64,000 nt of DNA, taken from positions 3,844,001-3,908,000 of the forward strand of contig NZ_CP027669.1 in the NCBI RefSeq assembly GCF_003008595.1. Direction: 5' to 3'. Made by a program: the position numbers and the translations under genes. The notes beneath the pieces are model-generated. The model was not told the origin of the DNA. It searched no databases and saw only the letters and a list, made by a program, of their open reading frames with translations. The stretch is from Simplicispira suum (lineage in GTDB: Bacteria > Pseudomonadota > Gammaproteobacteria > Burkholderiales > Burkholderiaceae_C). Below, piece by piece: positions 18,311-26,877 of the stretch; the stretch's first letter is position 1; the number at the start of each line of letters is the position of its first letter.

Positions 18311-19362
18311 CCTACCTTGCCAAACCCCGGCTGCGCCACCCCACCCTGACCCAGAACAAGGTGGGCTACACCCGGCGCGACTATGAAGGTCGCATCTCCA
18401 CCCTGTGCGCGGGCTGCGGGCACGACTCCATCTCGGCGGCCATCATCCAGGCCTGCTGGGAGCTGGACATCGAACCGCACCGCGTGGCCAAGCTCTCGGG
18501 CATTGGCTGCAGCTCCAAGACGCCAGACTACTTTCTGGGCGCCTCGCACGGCTTCAACACCGTGCACGGGCGCATGCCCTCGGTGCTGACCGGCGCCAAC
18601 CTGGCCAACCGCGACCTGCTGTACCTGGGCGTCTCGGGCGACGGCGATTCGGCCTCCATCGGCCTGGGCCAGTTCGCCAATGCCATGCGCCGGGGCGTGC
18701 GCATGGCCTATATCGTCGAGAACAACGGCGTTTACGGTCTGACCAAAGGCCAGTTCTCGGCCACGGCCGATCGGGGGTCGCGCAGCAAGAAGGGCGTGAT
18801 CAACAACGACAGCCCGGTCGACCTGGTGGGCCTGGCGCTGCAGCTGGGCGCCACCTATGTGGCGCGCAGCTTCTCGGGCGACAAGGAGCAGTTGGTGCCG
18901 CTCATCAAGGGCGCCATTGGCCACGGCGGAGCGGCCTTCATCGACGTCATCAGCCCCTGCGTCACCTTCAACAACCACGGCGGCAGCACCAAGAGCTACG
19001 ACTATGTGCGCCAGCACAACGAGGCCGTGAGCCGCATCGACTTCATACCCCGACACAGCGAAATCACGGCGCAGTACGCGCCCGGCGAAGTGATCGACGT
19101 GCAGCAGCACGACGGCAGCATGCTGCGCCTGCACAAACTGCACACCGACTACGACCCGACCGACCGCTACGCCGCACTCAGCTACATGAACGCGCGGCAG
19201 GAGCGCGGCGAGGTGGTGACCGGCCTGCTTTACCTCGACCCGCAGGCCACCGACCTGCACCTGTCGCTCAACACCAGCGACGCACCGCTCAACAGCCTGG
19301 GGCCGACCGCGCTGTGCCCCGGCTCCAAGGCGCTGGAAAAGCTCAACGCATCGCTGCGCTGA
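18307..19362 (+). CDS. 2-oxoacid:acceptor oxidoreductase, thiamine-diphosphate beta subunit
   Basis: A 351-residue beta subunit with the STLCAGCGHDSIS cysteine motif, GIGCSSKTPDYF, and the thiamine-diphosphate/Mg motif GDGDSASIGLGQFANA...VENNGVYGLTKGQ. The start overlaps the alpha gene stop (ATGA). It supplies the active site that decarboxylates the 2-oxoacid. The beta subunit has no ferredoxin motif of its own; the clusters are on the GltD-like protein. Confidence 0.92.
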   Translation: MTYLAKPRLRHPTLTQNKVGYTRRDYEGRISTLCAGCGHDSISAAIIQACWELDIEPHRVAKLSGIGCSSKTPDYFLGASHGFNTVHGRMPSVLTGANLANRDLLYLGVSGDGDSASIGLGQFANAMRRGVRMAYIVENNGVYGLTKGQFSATADRGSRSKKGVINNDSPVDLVGLALQLGATYVARSFSGDKEQLVPLIKGAIGHGGAAFIDVISPCVTFNNHGGSTKSYDYVRQHNEAVSRIDFIPRHSEITAQYAPGEVIDVQQHDGSMLRLHKLHTDYDPTDRYAALSYMNARQERGEVVTGLLYLDPQATDLHLSLNTSDAPLNSLGPTALCPGSKALEKLNASLR

Positions 19363-19395
19363 CCCCGTTGCCGCCTTTTCGAAAGGAGCCCAGCC

Positions 19396-19836
19396 ATGGC
19401 CGAACGCACCGTTTTCCAATCCATCTCCCAGCGCCACGTGGTGAGCCTGGGCCCCCAAGCGAGCGTCTGGGACGCCGCCTGCGTGATGACGCGCGCCAAC
19501 TGCGGCAGCGTGCTCATCCTGGACACCCTGGGCACCCTTCTGGGCATACTGACGGAGCGCGACCTGATGACGCGCGTACTGGCCAAGGCGCTCAGCCCCG
19601 AAACCACCCTGGTCTGCGACGTAATGACGCCCCACCCCCAGACTGTGGCCCCCGACACCAAGGTCTCCGAGGCTGTGCTGATCATGATCGAGCGGGGTTT
19701 TCGGCACCTGCCCATCGTGTCGCCTGCCGAAAAGATTCTGGGCGTTTTTTCCGTGCGCGACGCCCTGCCGCGCGAGATCGGCGTCGCCGTGAGCCTGGCG
19801 GAATTCAACGATCAGGTGAACGACGCACTGGGTTGA
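19396..19836 (+). CDS. CBS-domain protein
   Basis: A 146-residue protein composed of two CBS domains (about residues 14-68 with the GILTERDLMTRV end motif, and 78-132 with GVFSVRDAL). An AAAGGAGC ribosome site precedes the ATG, and the gene follows the beta subunit by 33 bases, so it is probably the fourth gene of the oxidoreductase operon. CBS pairs bind adenylate nucleotides, and it may report energy state to the oxidoreductase; that link is inference from position. Confidence 0.88.
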   Translation: MAERTVFQSISQRHVVSLGPQASVWDAACVMTRANCGSVLILDTLGTLLGILTERDLMTRVLAKALSPETTLVCDVMTPHPQTVAPDTKVSEAVLIMIERGFRHLPIVSPAEKILGVFSVRDALPREIGVAVSLAEFNDQVNDALG

Positions 19837-19963
19837 CGCAGCGGCTGGCGTGTTCCTGCCCGTTCGGGCTTTGCAGGAACAGACCGATCACTGGCGTTCC
19901 CGTCTCTGGGATACTTGCGCCCGGCAACCAGCCCCATCCTCAGAAAAGTAAAAAGCAGGCACC

Positions 19964-20551
19964 ATGAGCATTTTTGATCGACTCTGGGGCAGTGCGCGCA
20001 AAAAGACGCCTCCCCCCAGGCCTACGGCCCCTGCACCGCTCACAGGGCCAAGCGCCGAACCGACTGGCTCCGTAGAGCGGCGCCAGTCCCCTCGCAAGAA
20101 CGCCCGCAAAGGGACCCGGGCGCTGATCATCGATGACTCGCCGACGGTGGTGGCCGTTTTGCGCAAGGCGTTGCGCTCGGTCGGCTACGAAACCCGGGAA
20201 GCCCTGGATGCCGAGCATGGCCTGGCACTGATCGACCAAAACCCACCCGATCTGATTTTTCTGGACATCGTCCTGCCCGGCATGAACGGCTTCCATGCCT
20301 TGCGCCTGATCCGCAAGAACCCGGCGTGCCAGCACATTCCGGTCATCATGATCAGCGGCAACGAGCATGCCATCGAACAGTTCTACGTCAATCGCATCGG
20401 CGCTGACGACTTCATGAAAAAGCCGTTTTCCCGCTTCGAGATCTTTGCCCGCGTGGAAAACCTGCTCGATGACGGGCTGATGCCTCGCCGGAAAAGCTTG
20501 AGTGCGCCCGCGCAGGCCAGCGCAGAAGTTCGCCAAGGGGCGAGCAGCTGA
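19964..20551 (+). CDS. single-domain response regulator (CheY/PilG-like)
   Basis: A 195-residue protein: a basic, Pro-rich N-terminal arm of about 50 residues, then one receiver domain with the acidic pair in ALIIDDSPTVV, phospho-acceptor Asp in LIFLDIVLPGMNG, the Ser/Thr switch in VIMISGNE and the lysine in DDFMKKPFSR. No output domain follows, only a short low-complexity tail. Such regulators act by protein contact, as PilG/PilH do in twitching motility. No kinase gene is adjacent. Confidence 0.88.
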   Translation: MSIFDRLWGSARKKTPPPRPTAPAPLTGPSAEPTGSVERRQSPRKNARKGTRALIIDDSPTVVAVLRKALRSVGYETREALDAEHGLALIDQNPPDLIFLDIVLPGMNGFHALRLIRKNPACQHIPVIMISGNEHAIEQFYVNRIGADDFMKKPFSRFEIFARVENLLDDGLMPRRKSLSAPAQASAEVRQGASS

Positions 20552-20709
20552 AGTGCGTCGCCCAGCGGCGCAGCGCTACTGCCCCACGCGCGATGGCTGA
20601 CGCGAGCGCTGCAGGCAAGGGAGTCCACTCCCGATTTCGCGCAGCAAAACCCGTGCTGACCCCAATGCCTTCAGGGCCTGCACCAGCGCCTTGAGCCAAC
20701 CGCCCCACC

Positions 20710-21111
20710 ATGAATACCAAGCACGCACGACAACTGGCCTATGCCAGCATCCTGCTGACGCCTGTCACACTGATGGCCGTCACCGCCCTGCGCTGGCGCA
20801 CCGGCCCATGCGCCGCAAGCGCGCACGCCAGCGTGTGGGCCTTGATGGCATTTGCCGCGCTTCTGACCGCATCCAAAAACCCCTACCGGGCGATTGCCGC
20901 CTGCATCATGTACCTGCCGGTGGGCTACGTATTCGCCACCGAACCCTGCACGGCGGCACGCTCGCAGGGTCCGGGCGGCCTCATCTATCTGCTGTCCCCG
21001 CTGTTTGTGCTGTGGATTCTGGCGGGCAGCTTCATCGGCGGATGGTTGTTGCGGGTTGTGTTCGGCCTGTCACCAAAAGCGCCGCAGCCCGCAGGCGGCG
21101 ACCCGGCCTAG
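20710..21111 (+). CDS. hypothetical membrane protein
   Basis: A 133-residue protein with four predicted membrane segments (about residues 8-26, 38-52, 60-75 and 94-118). Two cysteines lie in periplasm- or loop-facing parts (GPCAASA and EPCTAARS), which might form a disulfide. The family is not recognised. It stands alone between the response regulator and the aldo/keto reductase genes. The reading frame has normal codon use for the region. Confidence 0.65.
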   Translation: MNTKHARQLAYASILLTPVTLMAVTALRWRTGPCAASAHASVWALMAFAALLTASKNPYRAIAACIMYLPVGYVFATEPCTAARSQGPGGLIYLLSPLFVLWILAGSFIGGWLLRVVFGLSPKAPQPAGGDPA

Positions 21112-21192
21112 GAAGAAGGCTTGGCCCGACATGCGCTGGTGCAGCCGATATGGGCCAACCCGCCCGGCAATGCAGCAGCATCGAATATTGAT

Positions 21193-21250
21193 TGAATTGG
21201 CCCCTAGCGCTTATTTTATAAGCGTTTACAGCTATTAAAATGATAGTAAC
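21193..21250 (-). repeat. AGCGCT-type short dispersed repeat, copy 3
   Basis: ATTGGCCCCTAGCGCTTATT, then ATAAGCG, ACAGCTAT and an AT-rich tail, the reverse orientation of copies 1 and 2. It lies between a membrane-protein gene and the aldo/keto reductase gene. Confidence 0.75.
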
Positions 21251-21391
21251 GACCGCCTCTGAAGCAGGCTTCTGAGTCGCTAGCCAAGAACGCTGCCTGC
21301 CAGCAGCCGCGATGCACACACCGTGGAGACACTCAGCGGCACACAGTCCATCGTTTTCCGAGCCAGGCAGCAATCCGCATACAGTGCAGCC

Positions 21392-22405
21392 ATGCAGTAC
21401 AGAAATCTCGGCAACAGCAATCTCAAGGTCTCCGCCCTGTGCCTGGGCACGATGATGTTCGGCGACCAGACCGAACAGGGCGAGGCGCAACAAATCGTGG
21501 CGCATGCGCACGAGCACGGTGTCAACTTCCTCGATACCGCCGATGTGTACACCTTGGGCGCGTCGGAAGCCATGCTCGGGCCGCTCATCAAACCCCATCG
21601 GCACGACTGGATTTTGGCCACCAAGCTCGGCAACAAGATGTCCGAGCGGGTGAACGAGAGCCACTACTCCAGGGCCTGGATGCTGCGGGAACTGGAAAGC
21701 AGCTTGCGGCGCCTGCAAACCGACCACATTGACATCTACTACCTGCACCGCGACTTTGCCGGCATGAACCTCGAAGAGCCTTTGCGGGCACTGGACGACA
21801 TGATCCGCAGCGGCAAGCTGCGCTATTGGGGCATTTCCAATTTTCGCGCGTGGCGCATTGCCGAAATGGTGCACCTGGCTGCTCGCATCGGCATGCCCGG
21901 CCCGGTGGTCTGCCAGCCGTACTACAACCTGCTCAACCGCATGCCCGAGGTCGAAATCCTGGCTGCGTGCGAGCATTACGGGATCGGCGTGGTGCCTTAC
22001 AGCCCGATTGCCCGTGGCGTATTGACTGGAAAATACGCGCCCGGAGTCGCCCCGGACCAGGGCACGCGCGCGGGCCGGGGCGACCGGCGCATGCGGGAAA
22101 CCGAGTTTCGCGAAGAATCCTTGGCCATTGCACAGCAACTCAAGGCCCATGCCGCTGCCAAAGGCGTGTCGCTGGCGCAGTTTGCCACCGCCTGGGTGCT
22201 GGCCAACCGAAGCGTCAGCGCTGTGATTGCCGGGCCCCGCACCCTGGCGCAATGGCAGGACTACTTCCCCGCACTCGACTATGTGGTCGACGCCGAGGAT
22301 GAGGCGCTCGTCGATGCGCTGGTGGCGCCGGGCCACCCCTCGACGCCGGGCTTCACCGACCCGGCCTATCCGCTGATTGGGCGGCGGCGGGACGCTGCGG
22401 TATGA
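21392..22405 (+). CDS. aldo/keto reductase
   Basis: A 337-residue NADPH-dependent reductase of the COG0667 type. It opens with MQYRNLGNSNLKVSALCLGTM, then has the catalytic Asp/Tyr region in NFLDTADVYTLGASE, the lysine in ILATKLGNKM and the histidine in DIYYLHRDF, so the Asp-Tyr-Lys-His tetrad is present. The C-terminal SVSAVIAGPRTLAQWQDY matches the cofactor-binding end. The frame is open 23 codons upstream of the chosen ATG, but the family begins here. The thioredoxin-like gene starts 79 bases after its stop. Confidence 0.92.
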   Translation: MQYRNLGNSNLKVSALCLGTMMFGDQTEQGEAQQIVAHAHEHGVNFLDTADVYTLGASEAMLGPLIKPHRHDWILATKLGNKMSERVNESHYSRAWMLRELESSLRRLQTDHIDIYYLHRDFAGMNLEEPLRALDDMIRSGKLRYWGISNFRAWRIAEMVHLAARIGMPGPVVCQPYYNLLNRMPEVEILAACEHYGIGVVPYSPIARGVLTGKYAPGVAPDQGTRAGRGDRRMRETEFREESLAIAQQLKAHAAAKGVSLAQFATAWVLANRSVSAVIAGPRTLAQWQDYFPALDYVVDAEDEALVDALVAPGHPSTPGFTDPAYPLIGRRRDAAV

Positions 22406-22484
22406 CGCAGGCCTGTCGATTCGAAGTCTTGTCCAACCGGCGCGCATTGAACCCTGCCGGACCATCTGGCCATCCCACGCGCCC

Positions 22485-23036
22485 ATGAGCTGGAACCTAA
22501 AGATCGGCCAAGGATGGAAGCGCCATCTGGGCACCCTGGCCATGGTGGTCGCCGTCTTCGTCGCAGTGCAGTCCTGGCAAACCCGCAAGGTGCCTGGCGG
22601 AGCGGCCCCGGACTTTCCTCTCACGGTGGTGCGGGCGGATGGCAGCATCACCACCACAACCCTGGCCGAGTGGCGGGCCGCCCATCCCGGTGAGCCGGTC
22701 GCCTTGCACTTCTGGGCCGAGTGGTGCCCTATCTGCAGAACCGAAGAAGGCAGCATCACCAGTATTTCCCAGGATTGGCCCGTGATGACAGTCGCCATGC
22801 AGTCGGGCGATGCGGCAAAGGTAAGCCAGGTGCTGCACAAGCGCGCCTTGCCCTGGCCCGCCGCCCTTGACCCGCGCAGCCAGATCACCTCGGCCCACGG
22901 TTTTGGGGCCGTACCGGCTTTTGTAGTCGTAGACGCCGCAGGCCAATTGCGTACGCCCACGGTGGGCTACACGACCGAAGCCGGGATGCGCTTGCGCCTG
23001 TGGTGGGCCCAGCTGACCGGGGGTTTCGCGGGCTGA
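22485..23036 (+). CDS. membrane-anchored thioredoxin-fold protein (TlpA/ScsD-like)
   Basis: A 183-residue protein with an N-terminal membrane anchor (about residues 14-30, LGTLAMVVAVFVAVQSW) and a periplasmic thioredoxin fold carrying the redox motif WCPIC (in HFWAEWCPICRTEEG). The cis-proline is in FGAVPAFVVVD. It resembles ScsD-type disulfide oxidoreductases, which support envelope protein folding or copper tolerance. No scsABC genes are near. It lies directly downstream of the aldo/keto reductase gene and may share its transcript. Confidence 0.85.
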   Translation: MSWNLKIGQGWKRHLGTLAMVVAVFVAVQSWQTRKVPGGAAPDFPLTVVRADGSITTTTLAEWRAAHPGEPVALHFWAEWCPICRTEEGSITSISQDWPVMTVAMQSGDAAKVSQVLHKRALPWPAALDPRSQITSAHGFGAVPAFVVVDAAGQLRTPTVGYTTEAGMRLRLWWAQLTGGFAG

Positions 23037-23316
23037 GGCGTTGGCTCTGGCGGCGGAGGGAGAAAGGTCGAGGGGCTCTCGCGCCGATGGCAATCGGCTG
23101 GCTGGCCTGCTTCCTGATGCACCCGCTGAGATAGCCAGAGCTGGCCGCGCATGGACAGAAATTGCCAGCGACCCGTATTGAAACCAACCCTTCAATTTTT
23201 CAGTCCAGTGGCCGCCGAAAGTCGTGCGCTGAATTGACGGCATCTCTTTGCCAAGGGCGGGTGCCGGGATGCGCGCCCTGAGGCGCATTGCTTCTTTCGA
23301 ATCGCCGTCAATAAGA

Positions 23317-23400
23317 ATGGCACCAAAGGGCGACCCCGCTGTCCGTGTTCCCTTCGGGGCAATCTGCGGTGACCGTTTCAGGCGGGGTCTGCGCACACAC
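23317..23400 (+). repeat. GC-rich repeat related to the 55.9-56.3 kb cassette
   Basis: GGCGACC(C)CGCTGTCCGTG, GGGGCAA(T)CTGCGGTG and GGCGGGGTCT occur in the same order as at 55905-55985. It is one end of a dispersed repeat family. Bases 23037-23316 hold no gene that I can support. Confidence 0.55.
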
Positions 23401-23524
23401 GCTTCGCTTCGTCAGCGGCAGGTGTTGGCCAGGAGCTGTTAATAGAAGCAGGAAGAAGCGGTCACCGTTTGAATTCAGTGGCTTGCCGAAGGCAAGTCCG
23501 CTGGAATGATGGGATGAACTCACC

Positions 23525-23640
23525 AATGAGGGTGTGCAGAATTTTGTGTCAACGGACAATCCACCGCAGGCGCGAGCCTGCTTGGTGCACCACGACCTGA
23601 ACTACGTCTCGTGGAAGCGCAGGAAACCCGTCACACCACT
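23525..23640 (+). mobile_element. remnant of an IS256-type element
   Basis: GAGGGTGTGCAGAATTTTGT at 23528 resembles an IS256-family terminal repeat, and a little further the frame LVHHDLNYVSWKRRKPV matches, in my memory of the family, a conserved helix of mutator-type transposases (LxYVSWKxRKEV). Nothing else of the transposase remains. It abuts the 3' end of the NnrS gene, i.e. the far end of the 14-kb CobN-like locus. Confidence 0.5.
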
Positions 23641-23646
23641 CCCACC

Positions 23647-24879
23647 CTACCCCTCGCACCCCCACAACCCATCCGCCCGCACCCGCCACAGCACCGGCGC
23701 GATGAACACGCACAGCAGCCCAAACGCCGCCACCCAGCACAGCCCGGCCAGCGCCATCCAGGCCACTGAATAGTCCCCCGCCCACGCCGCCCCTGCGCGC
23801 AGCAGCGCGGCCAAGGCGATCAGGCCTGCGCCCCACACACCCCAGGCACGCTCATCCATCGCCAGGCCGCAGTGCGCGCGCCCGGCGATGCAGATCACGG
23901 CGTAGATGGCCAGGCCCATGGCACCCACGGTCAGCAGGTGGCGCCCCGCCGTCACGCCTGGGCCACCGGCCAGCAAGGCCCAGCCCATGAGCCCGTAGCC
24001 CAGCGCCATGCACAGGTACACGGTGTAGAGCATGAGCGGCCAGCGCCGCAGCAGCGGGCGGCCCACGTGCCAGTCGCCCAGCAGGTTGAACAGCGCTGCG
24101 GCACTGGCGCAGGCCAGCCAGCCGGAGGTAGCGCTGCCTGCGTGGGCAAACTCGGCCAGGGTGAACAGCGCAATGCACAGCACGGCCAGGTTGCGCCGGG
24201 GTGGGCGGGCCAGATACGGCTCGGCGCCGGTGCCCGCCTGGTCGATGGAGCGGTTGACGATGCGCATGGAGATGCGGCTCATGGCGATGACGATAAGCAC
24301 CATGAGCAGGCCCAGAAAGGCGTGCAGCCAGCGCATGGGGTAGGCGCCGCGCAGCGCATCAAGGTAAAAACCCGCCACCAGCAACGCCATGCCTGCCAGC
24401 GCCCAGCCAAAGGCGTGGTGGCGCTGGCCTGCGGGCGTGCGCAAGGCGGGCCACAGCAGGGCGATGAGGGTACCCAGCAAGGCGAGCTGCGCCGCACCCG
24501 CCACGGCCAGTGCGGGCCACCCGGCCACGCCTGAGAGCCAAAAGCCCGCGCGGCCCAGCAGCCACAGCGCCACCAGCTGGCGCGCCGTGCGCGGGTTGGC
24601 ACTGGCGGTGGCCGTGAACTCAGGCACCGCAGTCAGCACAAAACCCGCCACCGCCGCCAGGCCAAAGCCCAGCAGCAGCTCGTGCGCGTGCCACACCAGC
24701 GCGCCGCCCGCCACGGGCGGCGGCGGCAGGCCCAGCGCCAGCACGGCGCTCCACAGCGCGATGAGCAGCACGGCCGAAGCCATGGTGAGCAGAAAGAAGG
24801 GGCGCATGGCGCACATCCACACCGGGTGCTGGGGCGACAGCAGGCCGGGCGGGGTCATCACGGGGGCGGTCATCCGCAT
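23647..24879 (-). CDS. NnrS family haem-copper membrane protein
   Basis: A 410-residue protein with about twelve membrane helices. It carries the HAHELLLGFGLAAVAGFVLTA motif, WLLGRAGFW, and the later histidine segments WLHAFLG and AGRHLLTVGAMG typical of NnrS, a haem- and copper-binding inner-membrane protein that relieves nitric-oxide stress. Its start overlaps the end of the ABC ATPase gene by 10 bases, so it is the last gene of the CobN-like operon. A haem protein at the end of a tetrapyrrole-handling locus is suggestive, but its job there is unknown. Confidence 0.9.
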   Translation of the reverse strand: MRMTAPVMTPPGLLSPQHPVWMCAMRPFFLLTMASAVLLIALWSAVLALGLPPPPVAGGALVWHAHELLLGFGLAAVAGFVLTAVPEFTATASANPRTARQLVALWLLGRAGFWLSGVAGWPALAVAGAAQLALLGTLIALLWPALRTPAGQRHHAFGWALAGMALLVAGFYLDALRGAYPMRWLHAFLGLLMVLIVIAMSRISMRIVNRSIDQAGTGAEPYLARPPRRNLAVLCIALFTLAEFAHAGSATSGWLACASAAALFNLLGDWHVGRPLLRRWPLMLYTVYLCMALGYGLMGWALLAGGPGVTAGRHLLTVGAMGLAIYAVICIAGRAHCGLAMDERAWGVWGAGLIALAALLRAGAAWAGDYSVAWMALAGLCWVAAFGLLCVFIAPVLWRVRADGLWGCEG

Positions 24880-25736
24880 CGCATCCTCCGCGCGGCGGGG
24901 GTGGCGTCGCCCGCCTGCAGCGCCAGTAGCAGGGGCAGCACGCGCGCATTGGGGGGCGGCAGAGTTTCGGCGAATTCATCGGCGCCACAGGCTTTTGCGT
25001 CCAGCAGCGCGTCCAGCCCGAAGGCCGCACGCACGGCGGGCACGCGCAGCAGCTCGGCGGTCTCGTGGTAGACCATGGCGTCGCTGCGCGCCAGCGCGGG
25101 CGCGGCAGGCGTGTGCCCGTGCACGATGCGGCCCGGCCCTGCGGCCATGACGAGCACGGTGTCGGCCAGGCGCACGGCCTCCATCAGGTCGTGCGTGATC
25201 ATCAGCACCGCCGTGCCCTTCTCGGCCTGGTGGCGCAGCAGCAGGCGGTGCAGCTGCGCCTTGAGGCCGATGTCGAGCGCGGCGAAGGGCTCGTCCATCA
25301 GCAGCAGATCGGGTTCGAGCACCAGGGCGCGCGCCAACGCGGCGCGGCTTTGCATGCCGCCCGAAAGCTGGTGCGGGTAGGCGGCCAGCGCCTCGGCGTC
25401 CAGCCCCAGCACGGCGCCCATGGCGCGCGCCTTGTCGCGGGCGTCGGCACGGGCCATGCCCCGTGCGCGCAGGCCCAGGGCGATGTTGTCAGCCGTGGTC
25501 TGCCAGGGCAGCAGGCGCGGCTGCTGGAACATCAACGCCGGGTTCACAAAAGAGTTGTCCAGCAGGCCCTCCTGCAGGTCGAGCAGGCCCGCGCACAGGT
25601 GCAGCAGCGTGGTCTTGCCGCAGCCCGAGGGCCCCACCAGCGCCAGCACGCCGCCCGCAGGCAAGGCCAGGCCCACGCCGCCCAGCACCTCGGTCAGCGC
25701 GTAGCTGTGGCGCACGTCTTTCAAAACAAGATTCAT
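24870..25736 (-). CDS. ABC importer ATPase (SsuB/TauB-like)
   Basis: A 288-residue ATPase: Walker A GPSGCGKT (residues 35-42), Q-loop FQQPRLLPW, signature LSGGMQSRAALARAL, Walker B LLLMDEPFAALD and the H-loop in MITHDLMEA. The last 70 residues form an extension beyond the usual SsuB/TauB core. It overlaps the permease gene by ATGA (25733-25736) and the NnrS gene by 10 bases. The matching binding protein is the Tat-signal protein at 33811-34836, 8 kb upstream on the same strand. Confidence 0.93.
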   Translation of the reverse strand: MNLVLKDVRHSYALTEVLGGVGLALPAGGVLALVGPSGCGKTTLLHLCAGLLDLQEGLLDNSFVNPALMFQQPRLLPWQTTADNIALGLRARGMARADARDKARAMGAVLGLDAEALAAYPHQLSGGMQSRAALARALVLEPDLLLMDEPFAALDIGLKAQLHRLLLRHQAEKGTAVLMITHDLMEAVRLADTVLVMAAGPGRIVHGHTPAAPALARSDAMVYHETAELLRVPAVRAAFGLDALLDAKACGADEFAETLPPPNARVLPLLLALQAGDATPAARRMRCG

Positions 25737-26527
25737 CGCGGCGCCTCCCGCCAGCGCTCGACTTCGCGCTTGAGCGGTTCCAAAAATCCATACTCGACCA
25801 CCAGCAGGCAGCCCACCACGGCGGTGATCCAGCCCAGGGTGGTGGCGGTGTCCAGTTGCGAGCGGCTGGCCGCCAACGCGGCGCCCACGCCGTCGGTGCT
25901 GGCCAGCAGCTCGGCCATGACGGTCACTTTCCAGGCGCTGCCCAGCGCCGTTACCCAGGCCGGGAACAGGTACGACAGCACATGCGGCCCGTACACCTCA
26001 CGCAGCGCCATGCCCATGGGCAGGCGGTAGGCGCGCGCCATGTCACGCAGTTGCAAATCCAGCGTGCGCGTGCCCTGCAGGGCACTGGCAAACACCACCG
26101 GAAAGCAGGCGATGAACACGGTGAACACGGGCGTGCCGTCGCTCATGCCAAACCACAGCATGGCCAGCACCAGCCAGGCGATGGGCGGCGTACCCAGCAG
26201 CACCGTGACCAACGGGCGCGAAAGGACGGACGCGGTGACCGACAGGCCTGCGGCCAGCCCCAACAGGCTGCCCACCGCAACGGCCAGTGTCAGCCCCATG
26301 AGTGCACGCCGTGCGGTGGCGGCCAGCGCGGGCCAGGCACTGCCCTGCTCTACCAGGCCCCACAGCGCGGCAAAGGCGGTGAGCGGGTCGGGCAGGATGA
26401 GTGGGTCGTAGAAAGCAGCCACCGCCTCCCAGGCGGCCAGCAGCAAAAACAGGCTGGCGCACGCACCCCAGCCGCTCCACAAGTAGCCAGGCAGCCCCCG
26501 CAAAACACGCGCCAGCAGCCGCAGCAT
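25733..26527 (-). CDS. ABC importer permease (SsuC/TauC-like)
   Basis: A 264-residue inner-membrane permease with about six helices and the EAA-type loop (QLRDMARAYRLPMGMALREVYGPHVLSYLFPA) that contacts the ATPase. The family (COG0600) serves nitrate, sulfonate, taurine and thiamine-precursor importers. Its ATG overlaps the stop of the DUF2149 gene (TAATG), tying the ABC part and the motor part into one operon. Substrate unknown. Confidence 0.92.
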   Translation of the reverse strand: MLRLLARVLRGLPGYLWSGWGACASLFLLLAAWEAVAAFYDPLILPDPLTAFAALWGLVEQGSAWPALAATARRALMGLTLAVAVGSLLGLAAGLSVTASVLSRPLVTVLLGTPPIAWLVLAMLWFGMSDGTPVFTVFIACFPVVFASALQGTRTLDLQLRDMARAYRLPMGMALREVYGPHVLSYLFPAWVTALGSAWKVTVMAELLASTDGVGAALAASRSQLDTATTLGWITAVVGCLLVVEYGFLEPLKREVERWREAPR

Positions 26528-26877
26528 TACTGCACCACCCCTGCCGCTGCAGACGGCTCGGCACCTGCTTCGGGCACATACACCATGGAGCCATCTTTGA
26601 GGCGATAGGCCACACCCGCCTTGTTGCCCTGGCCCTCGCCAATCTCGCCGCTGGCCTTGTAGCGCTCGATATTCTGGCCGTCCTTGATGACGATTTCCAT
26701 GTTGGGCTTGCCAGGGTTCTTGATGACGGTGACCGACTCTGTGCTGAACGGGTTCACCGGGTTGTTGGCCACCGCCAGCAGCAGCGCAGCGATGATGACC
26801 AGAAACACGTCGATCAGGTTCACCACCGACTGGATCGGGTCGTCGGCCTCCATGTCGTCCATCAAACGCAGCTTCAT
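26527..26877 (-). CDS. DUF2149 protein, ExbD/TolR-like motor subunit
   Basis: A 116-residue protein with one membrane helix (about residues 18-37). The helix begins VVNLIDVFLVIIAALLLAVA; the LIDV stretch, with Asp23, matches the position of the proton-carrying aspartate of ExbD (PLIDVMLVLL in ExbD), which is why I read DUF2149 as an ExbD-like stator partner. The remaining 75 residues face the periplasm and end in an Ala-rich tail. It overlaps the ExbB-like gene by ATGA. Pairing of DUF2149 with a MotA/TolQ/ExbB protein and a CobN homologue is a known gene arrangement. Confidence 0.85.
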   Translation of the reverse strand: MKLRLMDDMEADDPIQSVVNLIDVFLVIIAALLLAVANNPVNPFSTESVTVIKNPGKPNMEIVIKDGQNIERYKASGEIGEGQGNKAGVAYRLKDGSMVYVPEAGAEPSAAAGVVQ

